Shown here: positions 1-8,422 of the stretch, piece after piece | Numbering within the stretch: the stretch's first letter is position 1 | Layout: each line of letters starts with the position of its first letter | Assembly (NCBI GenBank): GCA_052387905.1 | Contig: JBQTIR010000020.1 | Location: 62,001-126,000, forward strand | DNA from: JBQTII01 sp052387905 | GTDB taxonomy: Bacteria > Actinomycetota > Actinomycetes > Sporichthyales > Sporichthyaceae | Reading direction: 5' to 3' | DNA: 64,000 nt | Made by a program: the position numbers and the translations under genes | The notes under the pieces: generated by a model | The model's database searches: none | Seen by the model: the letters and a program-made list of their open reading frames with translations, nothing else | Told to the model about the DNA's origin: nothing

Positions 1-600
1 GTGGCGGACCCGTCCGGCAAGCGCGTGCTGGTCAACGGGTACGGCGACGAAGACGAGCGTCCGCTCTGGACAGTCGAGGTGCGGACCGGCAAGGTGCTCG
101 GACGTCAGGACGACGGCGAGTACCAGTCGGCGATCGTGTGGCCAGCTGCTGACCGGATCCTGGTCAATGCCTTCGATGGCACGCGGCGCAGTGAGTTCGA
201 GGTCTTCGACTCCCGCTTGCGATCGACGGCAACCTTCACCCCGGTCGTCGGAGTCGGCTACTCGCGCCTTGCCGGCGTCGAGGAACAGCTCGCCTTCTAC
301 GGCGCCTCGGCGCGGTTCGCGGTCCAAGACCTGACCGTGGACCGCTTCCGGATTTCTCCGGAGATCCGGCTCGCCGGGGCGGACGGCTTCGTCGCCGCGC
401 CAGGTCGATCGTTCGAGCTCCCTGCGCTACGTCCGACGTCGAAGCCGACTGCAGTCGAGATCGACACGATGCCGCTGACGAGCGGGCGAGAGACCACCAC
501 CGGCCCCCTGGTCGGGGTCGTGGGCGGCGCAGTCGCGTTCGTCCTCGCCCTGGGGCTGGCCACACTCCTGACCTCCCGAGGCCGGCGGATCCCGCGCTGA
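1..600 (+). CDS. Membrane-anchored protein, 5' end cut by window
   Basis: Open from base 1 to the TGA at 598-600, 199 codons. Base 1 is a GTG, but a start exactly at the window edge is unlikely to be real, so the N-terminus is probably missing. The visible part is rich in beta-strand-like stretches (for example RVLVNGYG, DRILVNAFDG), as in beta-propeller proteins. It ends in one hydrophobic segment (about residues 169-191) followed by a short Arg-rich tail (SRGRRIPR), which suggests a C-terminal membrane anchor with the bulk outside the cell. I do not recognise the family. The next gene begins about 60 bases downstream on the same strand. Confidence 0.6.
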   Translation: MADPSGKRVLVNGYGDEDERPLWTVEVRTGKVLGRQDDGEYQSAIVWPAADRILVNAFDGTRRSEFEVFDSRLRSTATFTPVVGVGYSRLAGVEEQLAFYGASARFAVQDLTVDRFRISPEIRLAGADGFVAAPGRSFELPALRPTSKPTAVEIDTMPLTSGRETTTGPLVGVVGGAVAFVLALGLATLLTSRGRRIPR

Positions 601-661
601 CGTGCCGGCCGCCACGTGCACGCCGGGGACGGCAGGCAGCGGCAACGCGCAGACTGTCTCC

Positions 662-1015
662 ATGAGTGCGAACGACGAGTACGCGCATTACCCCGAGCCA
701 CGCCCCGGCGCGGGAACGGTGTTCGTGATGCGCCTGAACCGCACGCAGTGGGAAGCATCCTGGCAGGAGGGCCCCGGCGTCCGAGGCCTCGACGGCCGCA
801 AAGCCGTGGTGCTCGCCTGGGCCCGAGCTCAACCCGCCGCCGGACACGTCGTCTTCGATTGGCGAGACGACGCCTACAAACCGCTACCGATGTCAGGCCC
901 CGTCGACGTCGGCCTGCCGCGGCGGCAGTGGAACGCAGAGAACGCCGTCTACAGCGACGTGGAGTACAACAACGAGGGCCCGGGCTGGTTCGGGCAGCCG
1001 CCCGAGACGCGGTGA
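662..1015 (+). CDS. Small hypothetical protein
   Basis: A 117-residue protein beginning MSANDEYAHYPEP. The same frame is open back to a GTG at 602, right after the previous stop, but the stretch 602-661 has low-complexity composition and the ATG at 662 gives a more protein-like N-terminus. No good Shine-Dalgarno lies before either start. The chain is rich in Trp, Pro and acidic residues, with no signal peptide or membrane segment, and ends GWFGQPPETR. Family not recognised. It is probably cytoplasmic and may be co-transcribed with the anchored protein upstream. Confidence 0.5.
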   Translation: MSANDEYAHYPEPRPGAGTVFVMRLNRTQWEASWQEGPGVRGLDGRKAVVLAWARAQPAAGHVVFDWRDDAYKPLPMSGPVDVGLPRRQWNAENAVYSDVEYNNEGPGWFGQPPETR

Positions 1016-1050
1016 CTTGCCCAGACTCCATCGCCAGAACATTCTGACGT

Positions 1051-1291
1051 CTAATCAGACTGAGCTGATGTGAGCGCCGCGGCCCAGCCCTTCCTAAGAA
1101 GGGCAGTTGCCTCGATGGCGGTGAGCTCTAACCGGGTCTGGTGTGCGAGGGCTTGTTGCCAGGCGGCTTCGCTCGGTGGTCCGCCGAGGGAATCGGCCGT
1201 GGGCGGGGTGGAGCTGGCACCGAACCTGCGCGAGGTCAACCCCGAACTGTGCGGCGACCGCTTCCCACTCACGTGGGACAGAGGTGGTCAT
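1051..1291 (-). pseudogene. Frameshifted small hypothetical gene
   Basis: Reading the minus strand, an ATG at 1289-1291 starts MTTSVPREWEAVAAQFGVDL. Near 1216-1225 this frame turns into Arg-rich junk, while an adjacent frame becomes protein-like (FGASSTPPTADSLGG, then QQALAHQTRLELTAIEATALL) and stops at 1051. Joined with one frame change the two halves give about 80 residues of normal composition ending in an amphipathic helix. So this is a small gene with a single frameshift, either a true mutation or a sequencing error. Its ATG overlaps the stop of the small ORF upstream (ATGA), so the two were a coupled pair. Function unknown. Confidence 0.4.
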
Positions 1292-1467
1292 CCGCGGGCG
1301 CCGACCTGTTCGTGGACCCGGACGAGGGTGGCGCGCATTCGCTGTGCCCCAGCGACCTGCTCGAGGACGGCGTCGTCGCAGCGAGGCCACAGCGCATCGA
1401 TCGCGGCGATGACGTCGACGTCGAGGCCGGTGGGATCTGCGTGCGCGACAGACCGGGCCACCCACAC
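1288..1467 (-). CDS. Small hypothetical ORF directly after ALDH gene
   Basis: The GTG at 1465-1467 follows the TGA of the aldehyde dehydrogenase gene with no gap and in the same frame, so termination-reinitiation is plausible. The product is about 59 residues and contains AAIDALWPRCDDAVLEQVAG and a basic C-terminus (RATLVRVHEQVGARG), consistent with two helices. Its TGA overlaps the ATG of the frameshifted ORF downstream. No family recognised. Without comparative data it could also be the non-coding 3' end of the operon. Confidence 0.35.
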   Translation of the reverse strand: MWVARSVAHADPTGLDVDVIAAIDALWPRCDDAVLEQVAGAQRMRATLVRVHEQVGARG

Positions 1468-2952
1468 TCAGTCGGCGTAGGACCCGCGCAGCAGGACCTG
1501 CTTGATCTGGGTGAACTCCAGAATCCCTTCGGCACCGCACTCACGGCCCCAGCCGGACGCGCCGACGCCACCGAATGGTTCGGTCAGCGAGCACCCCGTC
1601 ATGTTGATCGCGATCGTGCCCGTCCGCAGGCGCTTGGCCACGGCGAGCGCGTGCTCGGCGTCCGCGCTGTACACGGACGCGGCCAGCCCGTCCGGGGTGC
1701 TGTTGGCGATGCGGACCGCGTCGTCGATGCCGTCGTAGGGGATCACCACCACGATGGGACCGAACACCTCGTCCCGGGCAATGTCCATGGTCTCATCGAC
1801 ATCGCGCAGCAGCGTTGGGCTGAAGAAGTATCCGCGGTCGAGGTGCGCCGGGCGCCCCCCACCCGCTGCGACCTTGGCGCCCTGCTCCATCGCGCGGGCG
1901 AGCATCTTCTCCACCCGCACCAAAGCCCGCTCGTTGGCCAACGGACCGAAATCGTTCGACGGGTCGAACGGGTCCCCGACCTTCAGCTTGTTCCACTCGG
2001 CCGCCAACGTCTCGACGATCTCCTCGTAACGGCTGCGTGGCGCGAGGATGCGCTGGATCGACACGCACACCTGGCCCAGCGCGCCCGTCGCACCGAAGAC
2101 CAGCGTGGACATGACCGAGCTGAGGTCCGCGTCCTCGCAGATGATTGCCGGCGCCTTGCCACCCAGTTCAAGCGCGGTACGCGCGAGCCGGGGCGCGGTG
2201 CGTGCGACGACGTCGACGGCAACCGGCGTGCCGCCGGTCATGTGGACCATGTCGATGCCCGGGTGGCTCACGAGATGCTGACTGGTCTCGAGACCGGCCG
2301 CCAGGCCGTTGAAGACACCGGGCGGGAAGCCGGCGGCCTCCGCGGCCTCGCACACCAGACGCCCCGTCAGCTGCGAGTCAGGCGCGAACTTCACGACGAA
2401 CGTGCACCCGGCGATCAGACCGGGGATCACCTTCATGCCCATCAGGACGACTGGGCCGTTGTAGGTCAGGATCGCCAGCACCGTGCCGATGGGTTCCCGT
2501 CGCACCAGCACATCGGTGGCCGGGGACGTGCGTGTCTCCTCCCACGCCAGGCCCTCGGCGATGTTGAGCGCGTTGTTCCAGACGAACGGTCCGGCTCCGG
2601 TATTGATCATGTCGCAATGCGCCTTGGTGTAGCCGGACTCGAAGGACCAGGCCCGGTTCATCACCTCCATGCGCGCCTCGAGCTCCGCACCGAAGCGGCG
2701 GCAGACCGCGACCCGCTCGGCGACGGACATGGACGGCCAGGGTCCGTTGTCGAAGGCCTCCCGCGCGGCCGCGACGGCCTTGTCACCGTCGGCCGGCGTG
2801 GGGTCCGCCACGGTCGCGATGATCTCCTCCGTCGAGGGCATGACCACTCCGACGGTCGCTGTACCGGTCGAGGAGATCCAGGTGCCGCCGATGAAGAACT
2901 CGTTCAGGTGCGGGACCTCGACGTCCAGCGCGCGGGACTCGGGATTGGGCAT
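1468..2952 (-). CDS. Aldehyde dehydrogenase (NAD(P)+-dependent)
   Basis: A 494-residue protein of normal length for the aldehyde dehydrogenase superfamily, which oxidises aldehydes to acids. The catalytic nucleophile is Cys296 (in GQVCVSIQR), the general base Glu262 (LELGGKAP), and the oxyanion Asn is Asn165 (TYNGP). Lys188 sits at the cofactor-binding strand, although the usual KPSE-type motif is KFAPDSQ here. It is the last large gene of the long minus-strand operon, 28 bases after a P450 gene. Three P450s and an alcohol dehydrogenase lie in the same block, so the likely job is oxidising an aldehyde made from the pathway substrate to an acid that the CoA ligase can activate. The exact substrate is not visible. 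Confidence 0.93.
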   Translation of the reverse strand: MPNPESRALDVEVPHLNEFFIGGTWISSTGTATVGVVMPSTEEIIATVADPTPADGDKAVAAAREAFDNGPWPSMSVAERVAVCRRFGAELEARMEVMNRAWSFESGYTKAHCDMINTGAGPFVWNNALNIAEGLAWEETRTSPATDVLVRREPIGTVLAILTYNGPVVLMGMKVIPGLIAGCTFVVKFAPDSQLTGRLVCEAAEAAGFPPGVFNGLAAGLETSQHLVSHPGIDMVHMTGGTPVAVDVVARTAPRLARTALELGGKAPAIICEDADLSSVMSTLVFGATGALGQVCVSIQRILAPRSRYEEIVETLAAEWNKLKVGDPFDPSNDFGPLANERALVRVEKMLARAMEQGAKVAAGGGRPAHLDRGYFFSPTLLRDVDETMDIARDEVFGPIVVVIPYDGIDDAVRIANSTPDGLAASVYSADAEHALAVAKRLRTGTIAINMTGCSLTEPFGGVGASGWGRECGAEGILEFTQIKQVLLRGSYAD

Positions 2953-2980
2953 GGGATTCTCCTAGTACTCGACGGGAAAA

Positions 2981-4189
2981 CTAGTACTCGACGGGAAAAG
3001 CCTTGGGTCCGCGGATCCAGAACGAGGGCATCCACTCGATCTGCGACGGTGGGTTCACCGGGCGCAGCCCCGGGAACCGTTCGAAGGCCTTGCGGACCGC
3101 CGACGTGCACATCAGCCGGCCCAGCCCGTCACCGATGCAGTAGTGCGGACCGCGGGCGAACGCGAGGTGGTCGGCCTTCGACCCGCGATTGATGTCGAAG
3201 CGGTTCGGATCGGCGAACACCTTCGGGTCCCGGTTTGCGGCCGCGATGAAGGCGAACACCATCGCGCCCTCCGGGATCGTCACGCCTTCGATCTTCTGTT
3301 CCTGCGACGCAGACTGGAAGATGAAGTGCACCGGGGCCTCAGCGCGCAGCGTCTCCTCGAAGATGTCGGGAAGCCGGTCGGGGTTCGCTTTGAACTCCGC
3401 CATCACCGCGTCGTGGGTGAACAGCTCCCACAGCGTGGTGCCGATGACGTGCGACGGGGTCTCCGCGCCCCCGATGATGAAGATGAAGAGCAGGCTGAGG
3501 ATCTCCAGCTCGGACAGGGTCTGATCCTCCTCCTCGGCGCGGACCAGATGGGAGATCAGGTCGGTGCCCGGGTCCTTGCGCCGCCGGGCGATCTCCTCGG
3601 TGAAGAACTCGCGGACCTCCACCTTGCTACGCCGCATGCTCTCCAGTTCCTGCGGCGGGAGGACCGACCGGCTCGGGGCCTTGACCAGGTCGATGGTCCA
3701 GCGCTTGAAGTCTCCGCCGCCGACGTCGGGGTCCAGCCCGAAGATCGTCGCGGTGACGCTGGCCGGGACCTTGGCCGCGAAGTCGTTGGTGAAGTCGAAG
3801 GAGCGGCCGGGCATCGCCTCGACCTCGTCGAGGAGCGCGTCGATGACGGCCTCGACGTCGTCCTTCATGCTCCGAATGACCGCCGGGGTGAAGGCCTTGT
3901 TCGCCAGCCGGCGCACCCGGCTGTGGTCCGGCGGGTCCAGGGCGATCATGTTCGTCGTCTCGGGCACCGGATCGAACTCGCCGAAGGCGTTGACGATGAA
4001 GTCACGCGCCGTGAACAACTTCGGTTGATGCTTGAGCGAATAGGTGCACAGCTCGTGGGTGAACAGGCCGTAGGCGTTGATCGACTCGATGTGGTGGACC
4101 GGCGCGTGCTCCCGCATGAAGGCATAGACCTCATGCGGGTTCTGCTGGAACGCGGCGTCGAGCGGGTTGAAGTTGATAGCCACAGACAT
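2981..4189 (-). CDS. Cytochrome P450
   Basis: A 402-residue soluble bacterial P450 monooxygenase. The haem-ligand loop is FARGPHYCIGD with Cys351, the ExxR motif is E279-TLR, and the I-helix carries GGAETPSHV (about 240-248), where oxygen is activated. I chose the ATG at 4187-4189 (MSVAINFNPL). A GTG nine bases upstream overlaps the stop of the preceding gene as GTGA and is a reasonable alternative. It will need a ferredoxin and reductase, which are not in this window. It differs clearly from the other three P450s here, so probably acts at another position or step. Confidence 0.92.
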   Translation of the reverse strand: MSVAINFNPLDAAFQQNPHEVYAFMREHAPVHHIESINAYGLFTHELCTYSLKHQPKLFTARDFIVNAFGEFDPVPETTNMIALDPPDHSRVRRLANKAFTPAVIRSMKDDVEAVIDALLDEVEAMPGRSFDFTNDFAAKVPASVTATIFGLDPDVGGGDFKRWTIDLVKAPSRSVLPPQELESMRRSKVEVREFFTEEIARRRKDPGTDLISHLVRAEEEDQTLSELEILSLLFIFIIGGAETPSHVIGTTLWELFTHDAVMAEFKANPDRLPDIFEETLRAEAPVHFIFQSASQEQKIEGVTIPEGAMVFAFIAAANRDPKVFADPNRFDINRGSKADHLAFARGPHYCIGDGLGRLMCTSAVRKAFERFPGLRPVNPPSQIEWMPSFWIRGPKAFPVEY

Positions 4190-4194
4190 TGCCG

Positions 4195-4905
4195 TCACCC
4201 ACTCACGCGGGCGTCGAGGATGCCCTGCGCCGCCGGCAGCCAGGAGGCGACACCGGCGAAGGGTAGTGCGACCAGGCACGCCTCGACGAGCGCCTGCTCG
4301 GTCGCGCCGGCGTTGAGTGCACCGCGGGCGTGGATCATCACGAACCGCGCCTGGTACTCCGCGGCGTTGACGGCGCACAGCAGGAGTTCCATCACCTGCT
4401 TGTCCAACCTGGTGCCGGTCAGGGCCGCGTCCCGCATCAGGAAGTACCCCTCTGCTGCTTTCGGGGCGCGCTCGCCGAGCAGCTCGACATAGTCGGGCAC
4501 AAAACCGAAGTAGGAGGTGAAGTAGTCGTAGGTGGCCGCCACGCTGGCCTCGGCCGGCAGTGCCCCGGGGCCCGGGGTGCCCGCGTAGTGCTGCGCGCGA
4601 AGCTCGGTCATCAACTGATGCGGCGTCACTCCTCTGGAGATGAGGATCCCTACGCAGGCCCCGTCGTACTCGTCGGCGGTGACCCCGGCGGCAGCGGCCG
4701 CGGCCGCGAAGTGCGCCACGAGGTCCCGGTCGCGCTTGACCGCTGCGATCGCGGTGGCGAACAGCAGCTTGTAGCGGGCGGGCACGGCCCCGTCGGTGGT
4801 GATCACGTCACAGACCCGGGCGAAGCCCTCGGCGAAGGCGGGATGGCGTTCGGCGAGCTCGCCCGGCCAGTCGGCCTTCGGCAGCCAGGACGAGATGCGT
4901 TCCAT
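4195..4905 (-). CDS. Carboxymuconolactone decarboxylase/AhpD-like protein lacking CxxC
   Basis: A 236-residue, all-helical protein with two CMD-like halves: residues about 20-95 (LLFATAIAAVKRD) and about 165-230 (MELLLCAVNAAEYQARFVMIHARGAL). In the AhpD family this fold carries a CxxC...H peroxidase site. Here the second half keeps the E...H pattern (EYQARFVMIH) but the CxxC is absent, so peroxidase activity is unlikely and a CMD-like isomerase, decarboxylase or hydrolase role is more plausible. It sits between two P450 genes with 1-base and 4-base overlaps, so it should be made together with them. Substrate unknown. Confidence 0.75.
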   Translation of the reverse strand: MERISSWLPKADWPGELAERHPAFAEGFARVCDVITTDGAVPARYKLLFATAIAAVKRDRDLVAHFAAAAAAAGVTADEYDGACVGILISRGVTPHQLMTELRAQHYAGTPGPGALPAEASVAATYDYFTSYFGFVPDYVELLGERAPKAAEGYFLMRDAALTGTRLDKQVMELLLCAVNAAEYQARFVMIHARGALNAGATEQALVEACLVALPFAGVASWLPAAQGILDARVSG

Positions 4906-6122
4906 CAGTTCTCCCGTTGCCCTGGCGGAAACTCCAGGTGCAGCGAGGTCATCGTCCGCAGCTGACTGGTCTCATACGTCGGGGTCGTGCCGGGTTTGAG
5001 GCGGAACTCCGGGATGCGGCGCAGGAATTCCTCCACGGTGACCTTGAGCTCGAGGCGGGCGAGGTTCGACCCCAGGCAGCGGTGCGGGCCGATCCCGAAG
5101 GCCGCGTGCACGATGCCCTCGCGGCGGATGTCGAGCTGCTGCGCATTCTCGGTGGCCGCGGGGTCGCGCGAGGAGGCGGCGTAGTTCAGGGTGATCCAGT
5201 CACCGGCCTTCAGGTGCACGCCGCCGAGTTCGGTGTCCTTGGTGACCTGGCGGGCCGGCGCTACCACCGGCGGGAGCATCCGGACGAACTCCTCGACCGC
5301 GCCCTCGATGAGTGCGGGCTCGGACACCAGCGCACGGCGGTCCTCGTCAGCGTTCGCCAAATAGTTGACGGCGGCGGTCATCACGTGGGTCGTGGTGGCC
5401 AGGCCCCCGAAGACCAGGTCGAGGACGATCGCGACCTTGTCCTCCCACGGACACGGCTCGCCGTCCTTGAGCACGCCGGCATTGACGACGTCGACGACGT
5501 CCCCGCGCGGCGGCTGCTCGCTGCGCATCTTCAGGTAGTCGTTGAGATAGGTCATCACCTTGACGAAGTGCACCGGGCGCTCGGCAAGCGGGCCGAACGT
5601 GCCCTTGTCGATATTGAGAAACAGCTCGGGCAAGTCCTGCACCGGGACGCCCATCACACACTCGAAGAACACCATGCCGGGCAGGTGGGCGGTGAAGTCG
5701 GAGACGAACTCGCACTCGCCCCGCTCGATGAACTTGTCGATCAGCTCGTTGGCCATCCGGCGGACCGCGTCGGTGTAGCTGTCGACGACCTTCGGCGAGA
5801 AGAACGGATTGAGCACCGCCCGCCAGTCGTTGTGGTACGGCGGGTCCGATTCCTCGGGCAGGATCACCGGCGCGCCCTCAGGTCGGTTGACCTGCCAGCC
5901 CGAGGCGGAGGTGAACGTCTTCCAGTCCTGCGCCGCCTTGCGCACGTCCGCGGCGGAGTTCACGACCCAGTAGCCGTGCCCGACCTCGCTGCGCGCCATC
6001 GGGCACCGGGTGGCGAGGTCATTGGTGATCTCATCGAACCGGATGTTGAACTCCGGGTCCTCGAAGTCGAAATCTTTGTGGAAGTCCCGGGCAATGTCGG
6101 GCCGATCGTCCTGCTGGGTCAC
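4905..6122 (-). CDS. Cytochrome P450
   Basis: A 405-residue P450. The haem loop is FGIGPHRCLGSN (Cys349), ExxR is E278-FVR, and the I-helix has GGLATTTHV (about 239-247) with the Thr pair expected for proton delivery. The ATG start at 6120-6122 gives MTQQDDRPDIARDFHKDF. The stop shares one base with the ATG of the CMD-like gene (TGATG). Its N-terminal pattern (FDEITNDLATRCPMARSEVG) resembles the two related P450s at 12336 and 28598, so it is an older member of the same expanded family. Operon position suggests hydroxylation in the same pathway. Confidence 0.92.
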   Translation of the reverse strand: MTQQDDRPDIARDFHKDFDFEDPEFNIRFDEITNDLATRCPMARSEVGHGYWVVNSAADVRKAAQDWKTFTSASGWQVNRPEGAPVILPEESDPPYHNDWRAVLNPFFSPKVVDSYTDAVRRMANELIDKFIERGECEFVSDFTAHLPGMVFFECVMGVPVQDLPELFLNIDKGTFGPLAERPVHFVKVMTYLNDYLKMRSEQPPRGDVVDVVNAGVLKDGEPCPWEDKVAIVLDLVFGGLATTTHVMTAAVNYLANADEDRRALVSEPALIEGAVEEFVRMLPPVVAPARQVTKDTELGGVHLKAGDWITLNYAASSRDPAATENAQQLDIRREGIVHAAFGIGPHRCLGSNLARLELKVTVEEFLRRIPEFRLKPGTTPTYETSQLRTMTSLHLEFPPGQREN

Positions 6123-6133
6123 CGCGGAGCTCC

Positions 6134-6352
6134 TCAGGCCTTGGGGAAATCGAACGTACGGCGGGTGCTCAGGCGCTCTCGGGCGTCGAGCAGCAATTCG
6201 AGGCGGATCCGGGCCGCCTCGTCACCGGGCTGCGCGTCGATCTCGGCGCGCAGTGCGGCAATGTCCTCATCGAGGCGGTAGGTCGCCTCGTCGGTGGTGA
6301 GCAGGTCGAGATCGTCCCAGTCCGACTCACCGAGGTAGCGCTCGCTGTCCAC
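6134..6352 (-). CDS. Small acidic hypothetical protein
   Basis: A 72-residue protein from a GTG at 6350-6352. It is very acidic at the N-terminus (ESDWDDLDLLTTDEAT) and then helical (EDIAALRAEIDAQPG, ARIRLELLLDARERL). It lies between an amidohydrolase gene (7 bases upstream) and a P450 gene (11 bases downstream) on the same strand, and both codon usage and spacing look genuine. Function unknown. It may be a small accessory subunit of a neighbouring enzyme. Confidence 0.6.
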   Translation of the reverse strand: MDSERYLGESDWDDLDLLTTDEATYRLDEDIAALRAEIDAQPGDEAARIRLELLLDARERLSTRRTFDFPKA

Positions 6353-6359
6353 GCCGCGC

Positions 6360-7541
6360 TCAGGCCGGGCGCGGGAAGCGGAACAGTTCGCGGGCGTTGA
6401 GCTCCACGATCCGGTGTACGTCGGAGTCCGGAGTGTTCACGAAATGCTCGTGGGTGACCTTGCGGCTGTTCGGCCAGTTGGAGTCCGAGTGCGGGTAGTC
6501 CGACTCCCACAGCAGCTTGTCCACGCCGATCCATTCGCGGTTGGCCACGCCGAACTCGTCCTGGATGAAGCAGCCGTACATGTTGCGCCGGAACAGCTCC
6601 GAGGGCCGGACGTCCTGGTTGACGTTCTGGTAGAAGCGGTGCCGCTCCCAGGTCGCGTCACTGCGCTCGAGCAGGTACGGGATCCAGCCGACGCCGCCTT
6701 CGGAGAAGGCGACCTTCAGACCGGGGAACTTGTGGAACACCGGCGAGAAGAGCAGGTCCGCCATCGCGAACATTGAGTTGGTGCCCATCAACGCGATCAT
6801 CACCGCGTGCGGGGCATCGCTCGCGGTAAACGGCACCTTGCCCGAGGTGCCGAAGTGCATCGACAGCGGCATCTGGTGGTCCACCGCGGCCGCGAACACC
6901 CGGTCCCAGTGGTCGCTGTGGAAGGAAGGCAGACCGAGGTGCGACATGTTCTCGGGGAACGAGATCGACCGCGCACCCTTGGCCGCGGTGCGCTCGATCT
7001 CCGCGACGCAGGCGTCGACGTCCCACAGCGGGAGCAGCGTCATCGGGATGAACCGGTGCGGGGCGACGGCGCACCACTCATCGAGCAGGAAGTCGTTCCA
7101 GGCCTGGATGCACAGCCGGCCGAGCTCTTTGTCCTCGCTTTCCAGGAACAGCGTGCCGGAGAAGCGCGGCAGCGACGGGAACGGCATCGCGACCTCGACG
7201 CCGTCGATGTCCATGTCCTTGATGCGCTCAGCCGGGTCGTAGCACCCCGGGATCATGTCCTCGTAGCGCAGCGGTTCGGTGCCGTACTGCTCGCGTGGTT
7301 TGCCGGCGACCGCGTTGAGGCCGATCTGCGGGTAGTACCGGCCCTCGAAACGCCACGCCTGGCTGCCGGGAGGAATGACCGCCTGGAAGATGTGGTCGCG
7401 CAGCGGCTGGTCGCCGCTGGCTTCGACGAGGTTCGGCCCCGCCTCCAGGTACTTCGCGGGCAGCCGGTCGGTCCACACGTGCGGCGGCTCGATCAGGTGG
7501 TCGTCCACCGACACGAGGTGCATCCAGTCCTGCAGTGGCAT
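6360..7541 (-). CDS. Amidohydrolase-2 family metal-dependent hydrolase
   Basis: A 393-residue TIM-barrel hydrolase. The N-terminal metal motif is D-x-H in SVDDHLIEPP, and a C-terminal metal/catalytic Asp lies in ESDYPHSDSNWP. A His in the central strands (SMHFGTSG) fits the remaining ligand. The family includes decarboxylases and hydrolases acting on ring carboxylates and lactones, so ring opening or decarboxylation of a pathway intermediate is plausible but unproven. The ATG at 7541 follows GGAGG (CCGGAGGTTCGTT). A 98-base gap upstream holds a promoter-like region with an inverted repeat, so the segment from here down to the ALDH may also be transcribed separately. Confidence 0.85.
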   Translation of the reverse strand: MPLQDWMHLVSVDDHLIEPPHVWTDRLPAKYLEAGPNLVEASGDQPLRDHIFQAVIPPGSQAWRFEGRYYPQIGLNAVAGKPREQYGTEPLRYEDMIPGCYDPAERIKDMDIDGVEVAMPFPSLPRFSGTLFLESEDKELGRLCIQAWNDFLLDEWCAVAPHRFIPMTLLPLWDVDACVAEIERTAAKGARSISFPENMSHLGLPSFHSDHWDRVFAAAVDHQMPLSMHFGTSGKVPFTASDAPHAVMIALMGTNSMFAMADLLFSPVFHKFPGLKVAFSEGGVGWIPYLLERSDATWERHRFYQNVNQDVRPSELFRRNMYGCFIQDEFGVANREWIGVDKLLWESDYPHSDSNWPNSRKVTHEHFVNTPDSDVHRIVELNARELFRFPRPA

Positions 7542-7563
7542 AACGAACCTCCGGGGTGTGGTC

Positions 7564-7595
7564 CCAATCTAGGGTCACAGTATTCAGGGTAATAC
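7564..7595 (-). promoter_or_regulatory. Operator/promoter-like box before the amidohydrolase
   Basis: In the 98-base gap before the amidohydrolase the plus strand holds CTAGGGTCA (7569-7577), identical to a 9-base stretch of the box at 14236-14255. Right beside it is the inverted repeat GTATT-N6-AATAC (7580-7584 and 7591-7595). Read on the minus strand, the -10-like TGAATACTG precedes TGACCCTAG. This looks like a promoter with a regulator site. Confidence 0.4.
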
Positions 7596-7639
7596 AGGTC
7601 ACGCGAGGCGTACAAGGCATCCTGCGCGCCTGAGGGTGA

Positions 7640-8422
7640 TCAAGCAATGCCGAGCAGGCGGGCCAGGTTGCCGCCGAGGATCGCCTCGGTGTCGTCGTCG
7701 GGCAGGCCCAGGGCACGGATCGCCTCGATCTCCGCCGCTGGGTCGGCCATCGGCCAGTCCGAGGCGAAGCAGATCCGGTCCGCGCCGTGCTTGGCGACGG
7801 CGGCGCGTACGCGGTCCAGGCCGAGTTCCGCGACGCTCGGCGGCCACGAGGTGTCCAGGTACACGGGAAGTCCGAGCACGATCTGCGCTGCCTCCTCGAA
7901 TCTCTTGTACCCACCGAAGTGGCAAGCGATCAGATCGAGGTTCGGAATCGCCTTGACGATGTCGGCGAGCATCGCGGGGCTGCAGCGGTCGCCGGGGTCC
8001 TTGCCCGCCGCCCCGACGTGCATGACGACCGCGAACTCTCCCGCCATCGCGTCGAGGGTCTCCAGCAGGCGGCGGTCGTCGAGGCGCAGGTCCTGGAACA
8101 TCGGGTGCACCTTGGCGCCCTTGAGGCCGTGCCGGCGCAGGCTCGCGACGTTCTCCTCGGGGCTCAGGTCGGGGTGGACCGAGCCGAACCCGATGAAGCG
8201 CGCCGCGTCGAGGCTGCCGGCGAACCGGTTGGCGTTCTCGACGCGGTCGCCGGTGTTCGCCACGCCGAGGGCGATGCTGCGGTCGACACCGGAGGCGACC
8301 ATCACGTCGGTGAGCGAGCCGACCGTGCCGTCGCCGAACCGCTGCAGGTCGGCCGGCGAGGCCGCGATCGCCTTCTGGGCGACGCGGTCCGGGTAGACGT
8401 GGGTGTGGCCGTCGATGATCAC
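7640..8422 (-). CDS. Amidohydrolase family protein (TIM barrel)
   Basis: A 260-residue amidohydrolase-2 protein. It starts at a GTG (8420-8422) that overlaps the TGA of the SDR gene as GTGA, giving an N-terminus that enters directly into the metal-binding strand (IIDGHTHVYPDR, D-x-H-x-H). Other metal-ligand candidates are VVMHVG, IACHFGG and the late Asp in FASDWPMADP. It is shorter than the neighbouring 393-residue amidohydrolase and not closely similar. The family hydrolyses or decarboxylates cyclic substrates. Here it probably acts on a pathway intermediate between the SDR and the second amidohydrolase. Confidence 0.85.
   Translation of the reverse strand: MIIDGHTHVYPDRVAQKAIAASPADLQRFGDGTVGSLTDVMVASGVDRSIALGVANTGDRVENANRFAGSLDAARFIGFGSVHPDLSPEENVASLRRHGLKGAKVHPMFQDLRLDDRRLLETLDAMAGEFAVVMHVGAAGKDPGDRCSPAMLADIVKAIPNLDLIACHFGGYKRFEEAAQIVLGLPVYLDTSWPPSVAELGLDRVRAAVAKHGADRICFASDWPMADPAAEIEAIRALGLPDDDTEAILGGNLARLLGIA

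Noticed and set aside
1141..3192. A long plus-strand open frame (683 codons) opposite the ALDH gene
   Set aside because: Its product is Arg/Gly/Pro-rich with no domain, and it lies antisense to a clear aldehyde dehydrogenase. High GC content keeps such frames open.
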